DNA of 64,000 nt. It comes from Arenicola marina (lineage: Eukaryota; Annelida; Polychaeta; Arenicolidae). Within the stretch, counting starts at the first letter, position 1. Each line of letters opens with the position of its first letter. The stretch lies in the NCBI GenBank assembly GCA_964019135.1, contig OZ025260.1, positions 10,286,254 through 10,350,253 of the forward strand, written 5' to 3'. Shown here piece by piece: positions 46,232-57,639 of this stretch. The notes beneath the pieces are model-generated. The model was given only the letters and a program-made list of their open reading frames with translations, had not been told where the DNA came from and did no database searches. The translations under genes were made by a program, and so were the position numbers.

Positions 46232-47165
46232 AAGGCTCGGGATAGCACTGAGCCATCCGTACTGCAGACCTTCACCATGAAGACAACAAGATCAAGGCTT
46301 GGGTTAGCACTGAGCCATCCTTACTGCAGACCTACACCATGCAGACAACAAGATGATAGGCTTGGGTTAGCACTGAGCCATCTTTTCTGCAGACCTACAC
46401 CATTGTTGACAACAAGATTAAGTCTTGGGTTAGCACTGAGCCATCCGTACTGCAGATCTACACCATGTTCACAACAAGATCAAGGCTTGGGTTAGCACTG
46501 AGTCATTCTTACCGCAGACCTACACCATGAAGACAACAAGATGATAGGCTTGGGTTAGCACTGAGCCATCTTTTCTGCAGACCTACACCATGTAGACAAC
46601 AAGATCAAGGCTTGGGTTAGCACTGAGCCATCTTTTCTGCAGACCTACACCATGTAGACAACAAGATTAAGGCTTCGGTTAGCACTGAGCCATCCTTACT
46701 GCAGACCTACACCATGTAGACAACAAGATGATAGGCTTGGGTTAGCACTGAGCCATTCTTACTGCAGACCCACGCCATGCAGACAACAAGATCAAGGCTT
46801 GGGTTAGCACTGAGCCATCCTTACTGCAGACCTACACCATGTAGACAACAAGATCAAGGCTTGGGTTAGCACTGAGCCATCCTTACCGCAGACCTACACC
46901 ATGCAGACAACAAGAGAAAAGGCTTGGGTTAGCACTGAGCCATCCTTACCGCAGACCTACACCATGTAGACAACAAGATGATAGGCTTGGGTTAGCACTG
47001 AGCCATTCTTACTGCAGACCCACGCCATGCAGACAACAAGATCAAGGCTTGGGTTAGCACTGAGCCATCCGTACTGCAGACCCACGCCATGTTGACAACA
47101 AGATCAAGGCTTGGGTTAGCACTGAGCCCTCCTTACTGCAGAGCTACACAATGCTGACCACAACT
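46232..47165 (+). repeat. 62-bp minisatellite 3' of gene B
   Basis: About 15 units of 61-63 bp containing GGTTAGCACTGAGCCATCCT, ACTGCAGACCTACACCATG and AGACAACAAGAT. It starts about 35 bp after the stop codon of gene B, so it may lie in the 3' untranslated region. Confidence 0.92.
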
Positions 47166-47385
47166 ACTAGGCTAGGATGGATGCAGAACAATATATTTTA
47201 TTTGTTTCGATTGCGACTTCTTCCATTGAGCATTCCAGGGAGCGGTGTGAATGCTCACCACGCGGACTCACGGACAGGAACGTAATTGACCCCCCACTTG
47301 GCCAGTGGCCCCCCTGTGACCCTAGCGACCCTGGCCCACCCCCTATCCCCGGACCTGTGTGTGCCCCAGAGATTATCTGTTTGCA

Positions 47386-47530
47386 TAGTTAAGGTAGCGC
47401 GTTCGGCTAACTTATTTAGCGGCCGGGGCGTGGTTCAAATCCCACCTGTGCAAGTCTTTGTGCGGTCCCAGGTCTCTCTTCCTATTCATTGTCGTGATAT
47501 AACTTACACAGGTTAAATGGTCTTACTTTT
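47386..47530 (+). repeat. tRNA-derived SINE-like copy
   Basis: AGTTAAGGTAGCGCGTTCGG resembles an A box, and GTGGTTCAAATCCCACCTGT is a good B box about 45 bp later. The following sequence is not tRNA-like. Confidence 0.55.
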
Positions 47531-48558
47531 ATCCTCAAGTCAAAGGATGTGACCCCACTTTGCTCCCCCCCCCCCCCCAAAGCCCTCTCCGACCTCGGTC
47601 TAACTGAAGGACAAGGCGGTCAGGGTTGTGCCACAGCCCATGGAGATGGCGTACAGACTGAATGCATGCACTGTAGACATTGTGTGCTTGAAGATTATCA
47701 CGCTATTAGTTAGTAGTAAGCTTTAGTGGTGGAGGTTATCTACTGCATATCGCAACAGGGAGGGTATCAGGCAACATCGGCGGATACCGCAGTGCATGGC
47801 GGGTACCAAACCCGACGGCATATACCATGCAGAACGGCGCATGGAGAAAAGACTTCAATATGCACACATTTTTGAGTGTACCAGCTACTGTTTTATTTCT
47901 TGCTTACGTTTTGTAATAATTATGGAAGCGCCAGTATTGTAGAAACATTACATGCATACCTATGATCACATAGACTAATAATGGAGGACGGTTCAAACAG
48001 GCGGGTATCTCCGCCTCTCCCGAGGCGATAAGAGGACAAACATTTGTACATAGACTGCACTTTGTGATTACGGAGCACGTGTTAAGCATTTACTATGATC
48101 TCTTGTGTATCAGCGTCGCATCTACGTAAAACACCTGAGCGATCGCTGATTCAAATCGTTTTATTAAATCTCCATTTCGGCTTCTCGTTGTTGACACATG
48201 TCGTAGTCGCCATCTTCGGCGACTCTCGGGCATTGTTATTAAATTCGTACAACTATCTCACAATCTTTCACCTACTGCCTCGTGAGAGGTTTCAAAATGG
48301 CCTGCCTTTATTTTTGCGTCGGCGCGGTAAATGCCGATCTGGCGGGACAGAAACTTAACATTTTATAACGACATCCTACCTGAAATGTAGCTACTGGTGG
48401 ATCCAACTGCTGAAGGTTGACAACGTGGCGTGGCGTTATGTATTTTTTTGTACATAGAACCAAACGTTTGGTATTCTGTTTTTTTATTAGGCAAAATGTA
48501 TAAAATATATAAAAAATGCACAAAGCTGAACGGATGGTTTGAACATTATTTGTTAAAA

Positions 48559-49230
48559 TCCTGCAATCTAGACCATGTTTAGACTATATATATAGGGCTA
48601 CAGGTCAGTCATTACTTGGGCGGGTGGCCTGTTGTGACGTATGTCTGGTGATCTTTGATAGGCCTACCAGCGTACGTGGCCAGGGATTCGAACCCTGGAC
48701 CGCTACAGCTCCGTACCTCTGCGTGAAGAAGTAGAGAATACTAAAAGGCCATGGCTCCGCTAGACACTGAAACCTCTCCAGAGGCTTCAGTGTGTAGCCG
48801 TACATGTGCTCTGCCTAAAGCTACCCAATAATTCAAGGGATCGGATGAATACTGCTATGTATAAATACATGAAGGCTAAATATGGGTGATAAAGAAGGAC
48901 GAAAATACAGAGAAAAATATGAAGCCAGATTTACTTATTATTCGCTAAATACATATGAAGCCAAGTCTATAAAGGCAGATACATGGGGGCCAGATACAGA
49001 AAGGTAAATGTTTACAGCTAGACGTGTAAAGCCAAGCATATAGCCTAAAGCCATATATATAAACCAAATTAAGCTGAAGATGTGATTCGTGTAGACCTAA
49101 CAATGTTGCTCTGACCAACAAGAGCTGGCTACGAGTCACCCCATACAACCCCCCCCGCCCCGCCCCCCGGCCCCACTATTAGTACAGGCATTCGTAGCGT
49201 TACGGAATGGATTATTGTTATAACTGGTTA
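48559..49230. repeat. Dispersed repeat, uninterrupted copy
   Basis: Runs from CCTGCAATCTAGACCATG to CGAGTCACCCCATACA and beyond the poly-C tract. It is nearly identical to 57640-58130 plus 59276-59440. On the minus strand GGTTCGAATCC, a B-box match, is present, so the family may be tRNA-derived. Confidence 0.85.
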
Positions 49231-51419
49231 AGGGCCAGCAGAACCGGTTTATTGACACCAGAGTAATTTTTTGAAAATTTTGTTTTACCTGCCATACCTC
49301 TCTTTAGTTGTTAAAATATTCTGCTACAATGTCCACGGATAAATTATGAATGAAGCCCCAGTCATGCCTTTGCTCTAACCACTCACCTTTTCCTATTTAT
49401 TACAAGAAAATTAAGAAATATGGTGAGAAGTGCACATCCTAAGAACCACGGCAATATATCTTAAAACTAAGTTAATTGTCTCCCCAATCGTCCGAAGTAG
49501 AACCAACGAGAATAATTTAACGTTACTCAACCCATATTACTGACTGACAGATGATTTTCTGTAAACATGTGTCCTCGGCTAGTCGCCATTTTTGACCGAA
49601 GGCGATAATAGAAGCATTTAAGCAAAGCTTAATTTTAGACTGGATTAACCCACGCCATATTTTGTCGGATTACGTTTATGCTTGACAGGCATGTTCTACA
49701 ACGTCATACCTACCAGTTATGGAGCTTCATCAGAGTGATCACATCACATTACCTGGGATTTTCCAATATATTGTGGGTCTTCTTCACCTAGTTTTTTCGT
49801 GGACACTTCGCACATAGTCTCATATTACTACGCATTTGTTTACCAGTCTATAATCCGCCAGTCTCTAGCTGATATACACTAGAACTGAATATAATCCAAA
49901 TATGTATCCATATTTCATAACTGAATTGACATAAATTGCCCATATTTCTTCGGAAAAGGTCACCAACTTCAGGAACTATGTTTTCAGTAAGACGTCGACA
50001 CCCAAAGTATGTTGTTCGGTTACCGCACGTGCTTTAGTTTCGCAGGTTTCTCAAGAAATCGGTATACATTTCAGCTAAATCAGACAAGGATACTTTAGTA
50101 ATTTAATAAACAAAAATAATGGAGTTAAAGAAATCATTCGATCATGTTTCAGATTGCTGTCAAGTCATATTTCCAACGACGAGGTCGCAGGTGATTGTTT
50201 ACATGCCAGCGCGTGACATGCCACAGGGCACCACACACAATATTAACCCGTTTGTTACTGAAGTCACTTGCAAGGATTTCAATCTCAGCGGCGAACAGTT
50301 GGTTATTGAAATGCATTTAACATTTAAGTAATCTGGCAAATTTTAATGTCTCAGTGTAACAATATGCAGCCCCAGCGTGAACTCTCCGTGCTCTGCTTGA
50401 CTGATAACCAGCATGTTCAATGGCTGGAGACAAAGAAACCACTGATCGAACACATGTCTGTGTGTGCCACGACCCACACGCACAGCTTCACCCTAAAAAT
50501 TTGATAAAAAATTTGAGAAATATCCCGATAATATTAGGTTAGCTTTTTTCTATTTCATGGCGAGTACATGGTTCAATCATAATACGATATTTGCATGGAA
50601 TCATATATGGTCGTCTTCACCTGTTCACACGAGGATATATTTTTAGGATTGCTTTTCCGAAGCCGGATTTGTCTGGCAATACACTCATTATTGCCAAAGG
50701 CCTTTTGCAAATGAATTTATATTTTCCTTATGGTAAGCCAGCATTTACTACCATTATGTATTATCGATTAACGACACATGTCAATATTCATGGTGTTTGC
50801 TGTCGCAGACCATTTTTTCGAGTTGTTCGAAGGCGGCTGTAGTATTGTGGAATAAGGAATGATCCCCCGTGCGTATGGGTGTAACGCAACGAATGCTCCC
50901 GGTTGAAATAAAGCAGATTCAATATGGCCGACTAGTAATACACATGTTGTGTTGATTTGTGAACTCTTGAAAATAAAGGGTTAATGTGCCATAAAACGGA
51001 CTACTTTTCTGCGAACCAGAAGTGAAAAATGACGACCAACTTTACAAAAACTTGGGACGACAAGGTAACTTCAAGTCTTACGTAAGATTCCAATTTCAGT
51101 TAAATTAACAAAATAAGCCTCGTTGGCAATAAACCATTACGTCTACTTTCATTTGGATGAGGTTTAGCAAGTTTTCAACTGGCCGCTTTCTGTCGGCACT
51201 GCCTGAAATAAAATATTTCGCAATGATACACAATTTCAAAAAATTATGTCCCTTATTTCATGGCCATAGCTTATTTAGCTCTTCTGGGTGCATAGACTGT
51301 AATGGTATATCAATTATTAGCTTATGTTTATAAATAGCACCAATAGAGTGCAAACAATTTTTCGACACTTGAAACTTTTCAGGCTCACAATGCCGCTTCT
51401 AATGGCCCTTAAGCGCTAA

Positions 51420-51882
51420 GTACTAGTTAAAGAACGAGCTGGAGTGCATTCGCCAAAATAAAGCACGAGACGCTCGCCCCCCGTTGTAAATGCGAGTCTG
51501 TGCCCTCTCTATACCACATAGTGCAGCGGTCTCGCTTATTTCACGGCTTGCCTGCCGTGAAAAAACCGGGACACTTCATCGCATGGCTGTGCCCTATTTC
51601 TCAACGCACGTTCACCGTGGAAAATTAGGGTCCATCTCTCTATACTACATGATGCATTGGTCTCGCATATTTCACGGCTTGCTTGCTTGAAAAGCCCGGG
51701 ACACCTCATCGCATGGCTGTGCCCTATTTCTCCACGCAAGTTCACCGTGGAGAATTAGGGTCCATCTCTTTATGTACTAGTTAAAGAACGAGCTGGAGTG
51801 CATTCGCCAAAATAAAGCACGACACGCGATAGCGTCGAGTGGTTTATTTGGGGAATGCACGACAGCGAGTTCTTTAACGTAC
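51420..51882. repeat. Foldback element with an internal tandem duplication
   Basis: GTTAAAGAACGAGCTGGAGT starts near 51426 and again near 51780. The right end, GTTTATTTGGGGAATGCACG through GAGTTCTTTAACGTAC, is its inverted complement with mismatches. Between the two left-end copies is a sequence of about 175 bp (TTCACGGCTTGC, CATCGCATGGCTGTGCCCTA) present twice. Plain non-autonomous DNA element, family unknown. Confidence 0.7.
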
Positions 51883-52512
51883 TTATAAAATTGTTATAAC
51901 AAGGCATGACATGTGCTCATATTTGGACACAGGAATTGACTATTGTGTCAATTGCACTGCCCGACGAATACATGAGGCACATTGTGGAAACAACGGTTCG
52001 TCATTGTGAAGCCCCAGTGGGGAGGGTAGGGGTGGGAAGGCGTGGATGAAGTAGACATTTTGGAAGTCATTGCTTCTTAGTTTTGTGAAAACATTGCCCC
52101 CTGAAATACGATATGACGGATATAATGAGAAATGTGTGCAATCGATAACTGTGGAATTTCCATGTATTTTGAGATTTCTGATCTAACCCCCGCCCCTTTG
52201 GTGCTTAACATTGACTTATGCATTCCATTGTTTGTCTTGAAATTGGCAAGTTCTGTCAACACCAGCCAACTCGGCTCCGCTCAGCTCAGCTCGACCGATT
52301 ATACCGTGACACTTGACGAGTCAATATTAACAACTGTTCGTTATCTAGATAATGCACAGTTTTTCCGTTCATTATTAAAATAAAGCACTGTTTTACCGTT
52401 CTTTATTTGAATAACGCACACTTACGTTAATACAACACGGCTAGGTCTGTTTTTCGATCCATTCTTCAAGATAATGAACACTTAAGACAAAGGCGTGACG
52501 TCACACAATTTT

Positions 52513-53877
52513 TTAATTATGATGAAACAGTGGTTGGCCCTAACATGGAAGAACGACCGTTAGTCGTCGGCATTAACGCTGCTCCTTGACCATACTTGGA
52601 TCTTAGTAATAACCCCGTTACATTTTTGTATCAATCACTAGATCTAGATTTTGCATAGCACAGGGAAGGTAAAACCTGGAGATAAAAGGGTTATTTGGGC
52701 AACACATCTGTGGCACAGTGATGTATTAACCCCCCCCCCCCCCTCTGGTGACAAGTGCATGCGGAGTTCGACTCAACGTACGCCCACCTCCCCACCCCCC
52801 AAGATATTATATGCTGCGCAGCCTACGAAGGGGGTTGCAACTGGGGCCGCTTCATATTAGACAATTTTGGCGTTTATTGCACACAAACGCACCCTTTTGT
52901 ACCACTGACGTAAGTTCGTCTCGCGCTTGTAGCCCGCTCCTGAGGGTTGGCGTTGGTGTATGAAGCGTATGAAGTCACTTGATCAAAAAATAACTCGACA
53001 GCACGTGACTGCTATGTCGTGATTCAGACACAGTTGAAGTGTGCACGATACACTGCACTAGAAGTCGGCTTCACAACTTCCTGTTTGCGAAGATTAGACG
53101 AAAGTGGAATCAGCTACGGAGTCTCATAAGTACACAGAAGAGAGTGTCCTGACATAACACCTGTGGACAACCGGCTCAATATTTGAGGTCACAAGATACC
53201 AGTGAACAAACGACACTGAGCATAAATTGACAGAACAACACGTAACAGGAAAAATGCAGCAGGGCAAACGAAACAGAAAACGCAACAGGGCAAACGCAAC
53301 AGGTAAACGCAACGGAACAAAACAGCACAAAGGATTCAAGACTTCAAGGAACACTGTACCACAAAAAACAGCAATCGCAAGAACGCCGTAAACTAAGCCG
53401 TTACACGACAATAAATATGCACAACTGTACAACTGTCCCGTGTTTCCCAATGGTACTTATGGGCCGCGGTATGTCGCCAAGAAGCGTATCCTCTCAACGG
53501 CGTAAAAATCGCTATGTGATTCCACTTAAGGAGAGTGAAATGAACGGTATAAGTCGCGTATACATCCCGCATACCGAGAAGTTAGGGGGATAACACGAGG
53601 CAGCGGCTGACGAATCCTGGACTCCTTACTTGGTGGGCTGACAGTTTCTGATATCCGACCAAGACTGCACGTCCGCGGAGGCCATGAACACCCACAGATT
53701 TTACTTCTGGCATTCGACATAAGGAATGGCAATTTGAATTCAAGGTGGGCCAGGACCACGGGACTAGAGGGCATCCATTGATACACAACCGGGCAGGGGC
53801 AATATCAGCTGATACATGATTCGACCAGAATAGCCTCTCCAGAAGCCAAGGAGTTTAAAGTTACTCATTATCCTGTC
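52513..53877 (+). repeat. Duplicated 5' flank of gene C
   Basis: Matches 59461-61399 before gene D, starting at TTAATTATGATGAAACAGTG. It includes poly-C near 52731 and a run of CAACAGGGCAAACGCAACAG-type repeats near 53231-53320 that is longer in gene D (60543-60790). The promoter must lie here, but no TATA box is obvious. Confidence 0.85.
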
Positions 53878-53950
53878 ATGATGCGAGTGACGGTCGCGGA
53901 ATGGCTCCTTACTCTCCTTGGGATCGCCGCGTCAACCGGGCTGACGATGG
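53878..53950 (+). CDS. Gene C exon 1: signal peptide
   Basis: ATGATG start, then RVTVAEWLLTLLGIAASTG, ending in phase 1 at donor GTAAGC. The gene D counterpart differs at only a few residues, which supports this start. Confidence 0.83.
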
Positions 53951-56900
53951 GTAAGCAGACACTATATAGTAGTTTGAGCTTCAAAATAAGTCAGAGAAAG
54001 GACTGAATAAGATATATTCGTAAACCTGGCAGCCACGGCGCTACGCGTCTCGGACCTTCGGGTTCTACAAATCTGTCTGATCTCCTTTCTCCATGAGTTT
54101 AACTACAGCATCCAACAGTAGAATGTACTGACCTCTGACTGACTCACATAGGGTCTGTAAGTGACATCACAGACAGCGCGCGTTCACCTCCAGCGAATCC
54201 GGTTTTGGGTACATGACGCTTCACCGCCCCATATACAAAGCATAGGCAGCTCTTTGTAATGGCGTGAAACGCACAGAAAACCAGCGTCTTGCGATTTAAA
54301 ACTAGTACGAGTATGAAGGTACACCCCCAAAAATTTATTCCATATGGTTTTCAAATCTAACATTGCATTCATATCTCAAACATCAGTGAGTCTAGTTCGA
54401 GGCCCATAGTAAAGTATAGGGACCCGCTGACGCGTTGTACCAAGAATGGTTGTTTCTAGAGGTGAGCGCGCGCTGTCTGTGACGTCACTGACAGACCCTA
54501 TTGCGAATCGTTTTATTCAGCTCCGTACGTTCACTCATTCATCGTCAACCTTGGTTCCTGGTATAGAACTGCACCATGCCACAGTCTGCTATAGGAATAG
54601 CTTCCGCCATCCACCGCGGTGTGACGAGGGGTCACATATTTACGTGGAATCAGTGACATACGGCATAAATAATACGTGCCCAGAGGATTCCCGTTGTGAC
54701 CACCCTGCCGTCAACAGAACTCATCAACAGGATGAAGAACATGCAATTGTTCTCGTCGTATACAAATTAATAGCCGTGTTAACACTAATGTGTCCATTAT
54801 GTATATGACATGGTATTATAATTATGTGTATGTCATCTGTCATTTGTCTTTTCATCTGATGTCATAATAGTTTTACAGAAACATAACATAATAGTTATAC
54901 GACCATCGTTTGTTCCAGGTACAGAGCTACACTATGCCACAGTCTGCCTTAGGAATAGCTTCAGCGAGCCACCGCGGTGTGAGGAGGGATCACATATTAA
55001 CGTGCAATCAGTGGCGTTCGAGACAAGAGACACGTGCCCGGAGGAGTCCTCCTGTGGCCACCCTGCCGTCAACAGAACTCTGCTTGACGTCATCCGGTCT
55101 CAGTGCGACGGGGCCACCGAGTGTCTGACCAACACGAATGAGGCATTCTGGGATAGCGTCATATGTCCTCACGGAAACTGGATTGGCGTCTTTTACAAAT
55201 GTCACACATGTAAGTATTACGCACATGTAAGTATTACGCACCCGTTATTGTATATCCGTGAATTGAGCTTCAGACAATTGAAGTGGCTGTTTTTCCACCA
55301 GCCTAGGAACGGCGTAGGCTCAGTATGCCACCACAGTACAGCAGTGGCGGGTCTGGCCCCCCTCGCCCCCTGCCCACTGATTTTTATGTTACTTCTGAGC
55401 GAAGAAGCAATTTTTTAAACGAAAGGGCAAACCACCCAAGCGATCTTTTGCAGAGTAGAACTGGCCAAAGTGGAATCCCCACCTCTTTAAAATCCTGGAT
55501 CCATCCTTGTCACAGGGATATCAGGATCACTTTCATATCACAGTTTATTCCAGGATAAAATGTCCGGGACCCAGGACCTCAGTTTTGATACCTTGATGAA
55601 TGCGTTGTCTGTGACTTTATCGAATAAAAGGCGTAACCTATTATAAACTCTACTATTTGACTATCGTAAAAAACTTAAGGAAAAAAACAATGTAAAGCAC
55701 CAACACTGACACTTAATCGCTATAATGTGCCTTTTCGGACAGTGAGTGATTTGTCACGTGTGTTTTCAGATACTCAGCTCCCTGCAACAACCGTTCGACT
55801 GATCGACTATACCACTTCAGGTTTGAATACACAGCTGACAGAGATCACAACTGACCAGGCGGCGCTAGTGGACAATACCAATCAAAGGTTGACCGCCCTC
55901 AACTTAGGTTAGGAATGGCATGGGTCTCGGTGTGGGAAAACTGTTGCGAGGATTGGTCAAAGGGCTGTACACATGAATATACCCCCATCCCCTCCTCCCG
56001 CCAATGGGCAGATCGTTGGTTTGGAAGTCGTCTTAACACGTGTCCAAGACTCGAACCCAACCTTTCCTGCCCCAGCCCAAAATATTTCCAATCCGTATCG
56101 TTCCTGTTTGTACGGAAGGGGGGGGGGGGGGCAATTGTTAATTATCCTGATATGTTATATTATGAAATCTGGGTGTAGATGTCGTGCTAAGACAAATCGT
56201 GTTAACTTACATGAAAGGCAATCTTACGTGTTGGATCATTCATTTCAGCCCTGATATCAGCGGTTTGTGTGGCCATGGGAATTATCACTCTCCTCAGCAT
56301 TATCCTCGCCGTGGTTTGTATCAAGAGGTCAGTAATCAGCTGTAGGCATACACTACTTCCAAGGGTAGAACCTAGATTTTGAATGTAAATCACCATGCAG
56401 CCATAATCGTAACGCTGCCTATGTATAATGCCTAGGCGAGCGATAGTCACGAGGTGTACTATTTTTCCTCTGGGCTTATATAGCAGTCTGTTATAATTAA
56501 TTTTGGATTTACGACATATTAATATCGTAACTTATCTGAATCATTTCATTTTAGTGATAGTAATAGATATATTCATTTCCAGGCAAGCTGAAAATATGTA
56601 TTGAAACCAGGGCTTGTGGAGCCGCATAAACGCTTTATTTTAAGCACTTAAAAGCACTAACACCAGGGGCAGATCTAGGAATTTGCCAAGGGGGGGAAGG
56701 GGGTTGCTCTCTGAAAACTTGCGACAGGGGGAGGGGGGGATGGTCTCTGAAAAACTTGCGACCGGGGGGGGGGGCGCTGCTCGGAGAAGCCGACTTTAAC
56801 AGTGTATGTTCAGGTCAGGTTCCCAAGGGGGGGGGTTGCAACCCCCGTAACCCCCCCCCCCCTAGATCCGCCCCTGAACACATCCACTGATTGAGGTACA

Positions 56901-57188
56901 TGAATTGTCCTTTCTCTCAACAGCAGGCGTCAGAACCAGGTGGCTAGACGCGGAATGGGCCAGCAGATGGCGCCACTGTACGACACTCCCGCGTCGCCCG
57001 GCACGCGCGAACACAGCTCAACGGTCTCTGACGTCCACGAGCCTTGGGTGGCACCATATGAGGCTATATCTGTCATTTCAAATGACAACCCACTGGAAAA
57101 TAGACTTGATATAGCTCCCAGACTGGTGGACAACTCGCAGTATTCAAGTTTCGAGACAAACGGCAGGGAGCCACGTGAAGTAGATTAG
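53878..57188 (+). CDS. Gene C: SUEL-lectin-like single-pass receptor, complete
   Basis: Spliced model: 53878-53950, 54919-55209, 55770-55907, 56249-56327, 56924-57188; 846 bp, 281 residues. Residues 1-24 are a signal peptide (WLLTLLGIAA), 26-121 the eight-Cys SUEL-like lectin domain with RSQCDGATEC, 123-167 a Thr-rich stalk, 169-193 the transmembrane helix, and 195-281 the tail. Tail motifs are LYDTP (YDxP), YEAI (YxxI) and NPLEN. Two adjacent ATG codons start the frame; the first is used here. Intron 1 carries a MITE and a truncated second copy of the lectin exon. No large minisatellite is present, unlike A and B. Role inferred as for gene A. Confidence 0.85.
54149..54500. mobile_element. 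MITE with about 42-bp inverted ends, probable TA target
   Basis: The left end TAGGGTCTGTAAGTGACATC and the right end GACGTCACTGACAGACCCTA are inverted complements with few mismatches, extending about 42 bp. The element is about 352 bp. Gene D reads ACTCACATTGTGAAT at this place, close to an empty site. TA flanks fit a Tc1/mariner-type MITE, but the family is not proven. Confidence 0.75.
54561..54722 (+). pseudogene. Truncated, dead copy of the lectin exon in intron 1 of gene C
   Basis: Matches the first 162 bp of the lectin exon (IELHHATVCYRNSF onward). The acceptor is TTCCTG in place of TTCCAG, and the copy stops at 54722, seven bases before the sequence shared with gene A begins. Its upstream flank (CGTTCACTCATTCATCGTCA) matches the flank of the working exon in gene D, so this was probably the original exon of gene C. 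Confidence 0.85.
54729..54918 (+). repeat. Intron fragment shared with gene A (2879-3068)
   Basis: Gapless match to gene A that runs on into the lectin exon. Gene D has unrelated sequence here, so the piece came to gene C by duplication or conversion from an A-like gene. Confidence 0.88.
54919..55209 (+). CDS. Gene C exon 2: SUEL/galactose-binding-lectin-like domain
   Basis: Acceptor TTCCAG, donor GTAAGT, 291 bp, eight cysteines kept. The 5' part (SEPPRCEEGSHINVQSV, ETRDTCPE) follows gene A, while the 3' part (DSVICP, donor ACATGTAAGT) follows gene D. The sequon NRT is kept. Confidence 0.88.
55770..55907 (+). CDS. Gene C exon 3: Thr-rich stalk
   Basis: Acceptor GTGTTTTCAG; the exon reads TQLPATTVRLIDYTTSGLNT then QLTEITTDQAALVDNTNQRL, 138 bp, phase 1-1. 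The donor GTTAGG is weak, as is GTTCGT in the matching exon of gene B, but it is the one that keeps frame with the transmembrane exon. Confidence 0.72.
56249..56327 (+). CDS. Gene C exon 4: transmembrane segment
   Basis: Acceptor CATTTCAG, 79 bp, reading LISAVCVAMGIITLLSIILA then VVCIKR, ending in phase 2 at donor GTCAGT. Same length and phases as in A and B. Confidence 0.85.
56664..56876. mobile_element. Short inverted-repeat element with GGGGCRGATCTAGG ends
   Basis: The left end CAGGGGCAGATCTAGG and the right end CTAGATCCGCCCCTG are inverted complements. AACAC flanks both sides and may be a target duplication. The inside holds several poly-G runs. Lies in the last intron of gene C. Confidence 0.65.
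56924..57188 (+). CDS. Gene C exon 5: cytoplasmic tail
   Basis: The acceptor is a tandem CAGCAG, so the exon may begin at 56924 or 56927; both keep frame and differ by one residue. The tail reads RRQNQVARRGMGQQ, then APLYDTPASPGTREHSS, later APYEAISVISNDNPLEN, and ends at TAG. YDTP is a YDxP adaptor-binding pattern and YEAI a YxxI pattern. No close similarity to the tails of A or B. Confidence 0.8.
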
Positions 57189-57639
57189 ACAGATAACGCC
57201 TGATACTCGGATGTCAGTAATTCAGCACGTACAATTGGATCTGTAGATAATATCTAACAGACTAAATCATTGTCTTCCATGGCTTTCACTCAAACGTTCT
57301 ACATAGAACATTCTATAAAACGCCACGTTAGTGTTTAGCAGGACCCACAACGAATATACCAAAATGTAAACTGTTTCTTGGGCGCATCAGGTTTAGTTGT
57401 CCGGCTAAGAAACCTCCCGACAATGAACTGGTTGGATGAAACTTGTACCAGAGACCGGAACCCGCAAACTCTCGATGTGCATTCAGTTTGCGTACTGAGC
57501 TGGAAAGGCTCCCTGTGACTATGATGACGCAAGAACAACATCAGGAGGGCCCAATGGTTGATAGACGTACTGATCAGTGGCGGATTGCACGAGTCTTATC
57601 AGACTTGGGAGGAGGGGTGGGGGGGGGGGAGGTGAAATC
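57189..57639. other. Presumed 3' flank of gene C
   Basis: No AATAAA is seen close to the stop codon, and no gene or repeat is recognised before the dispersed repeat at 57640. Confidence 0.4.

Larger units (their letters stand above)
47166..52512. other. Gene-free interval with dispersed repeats
   Basis: No exon could be supported on either strand. It holds a SINE-like copy (47386-47530), a long dispersed repeat (48559-49230) and a foldback element (51420-51882). 49.2-51.4 kb is AT-rich, with nothing recognisable. Confidence 0.5.

Noticed and set aside
50119-50842. Open frames of 70-83 codons in the gene-free interval
   Set aside because: Short, AT-rich, with no domain, paralog or splice context.
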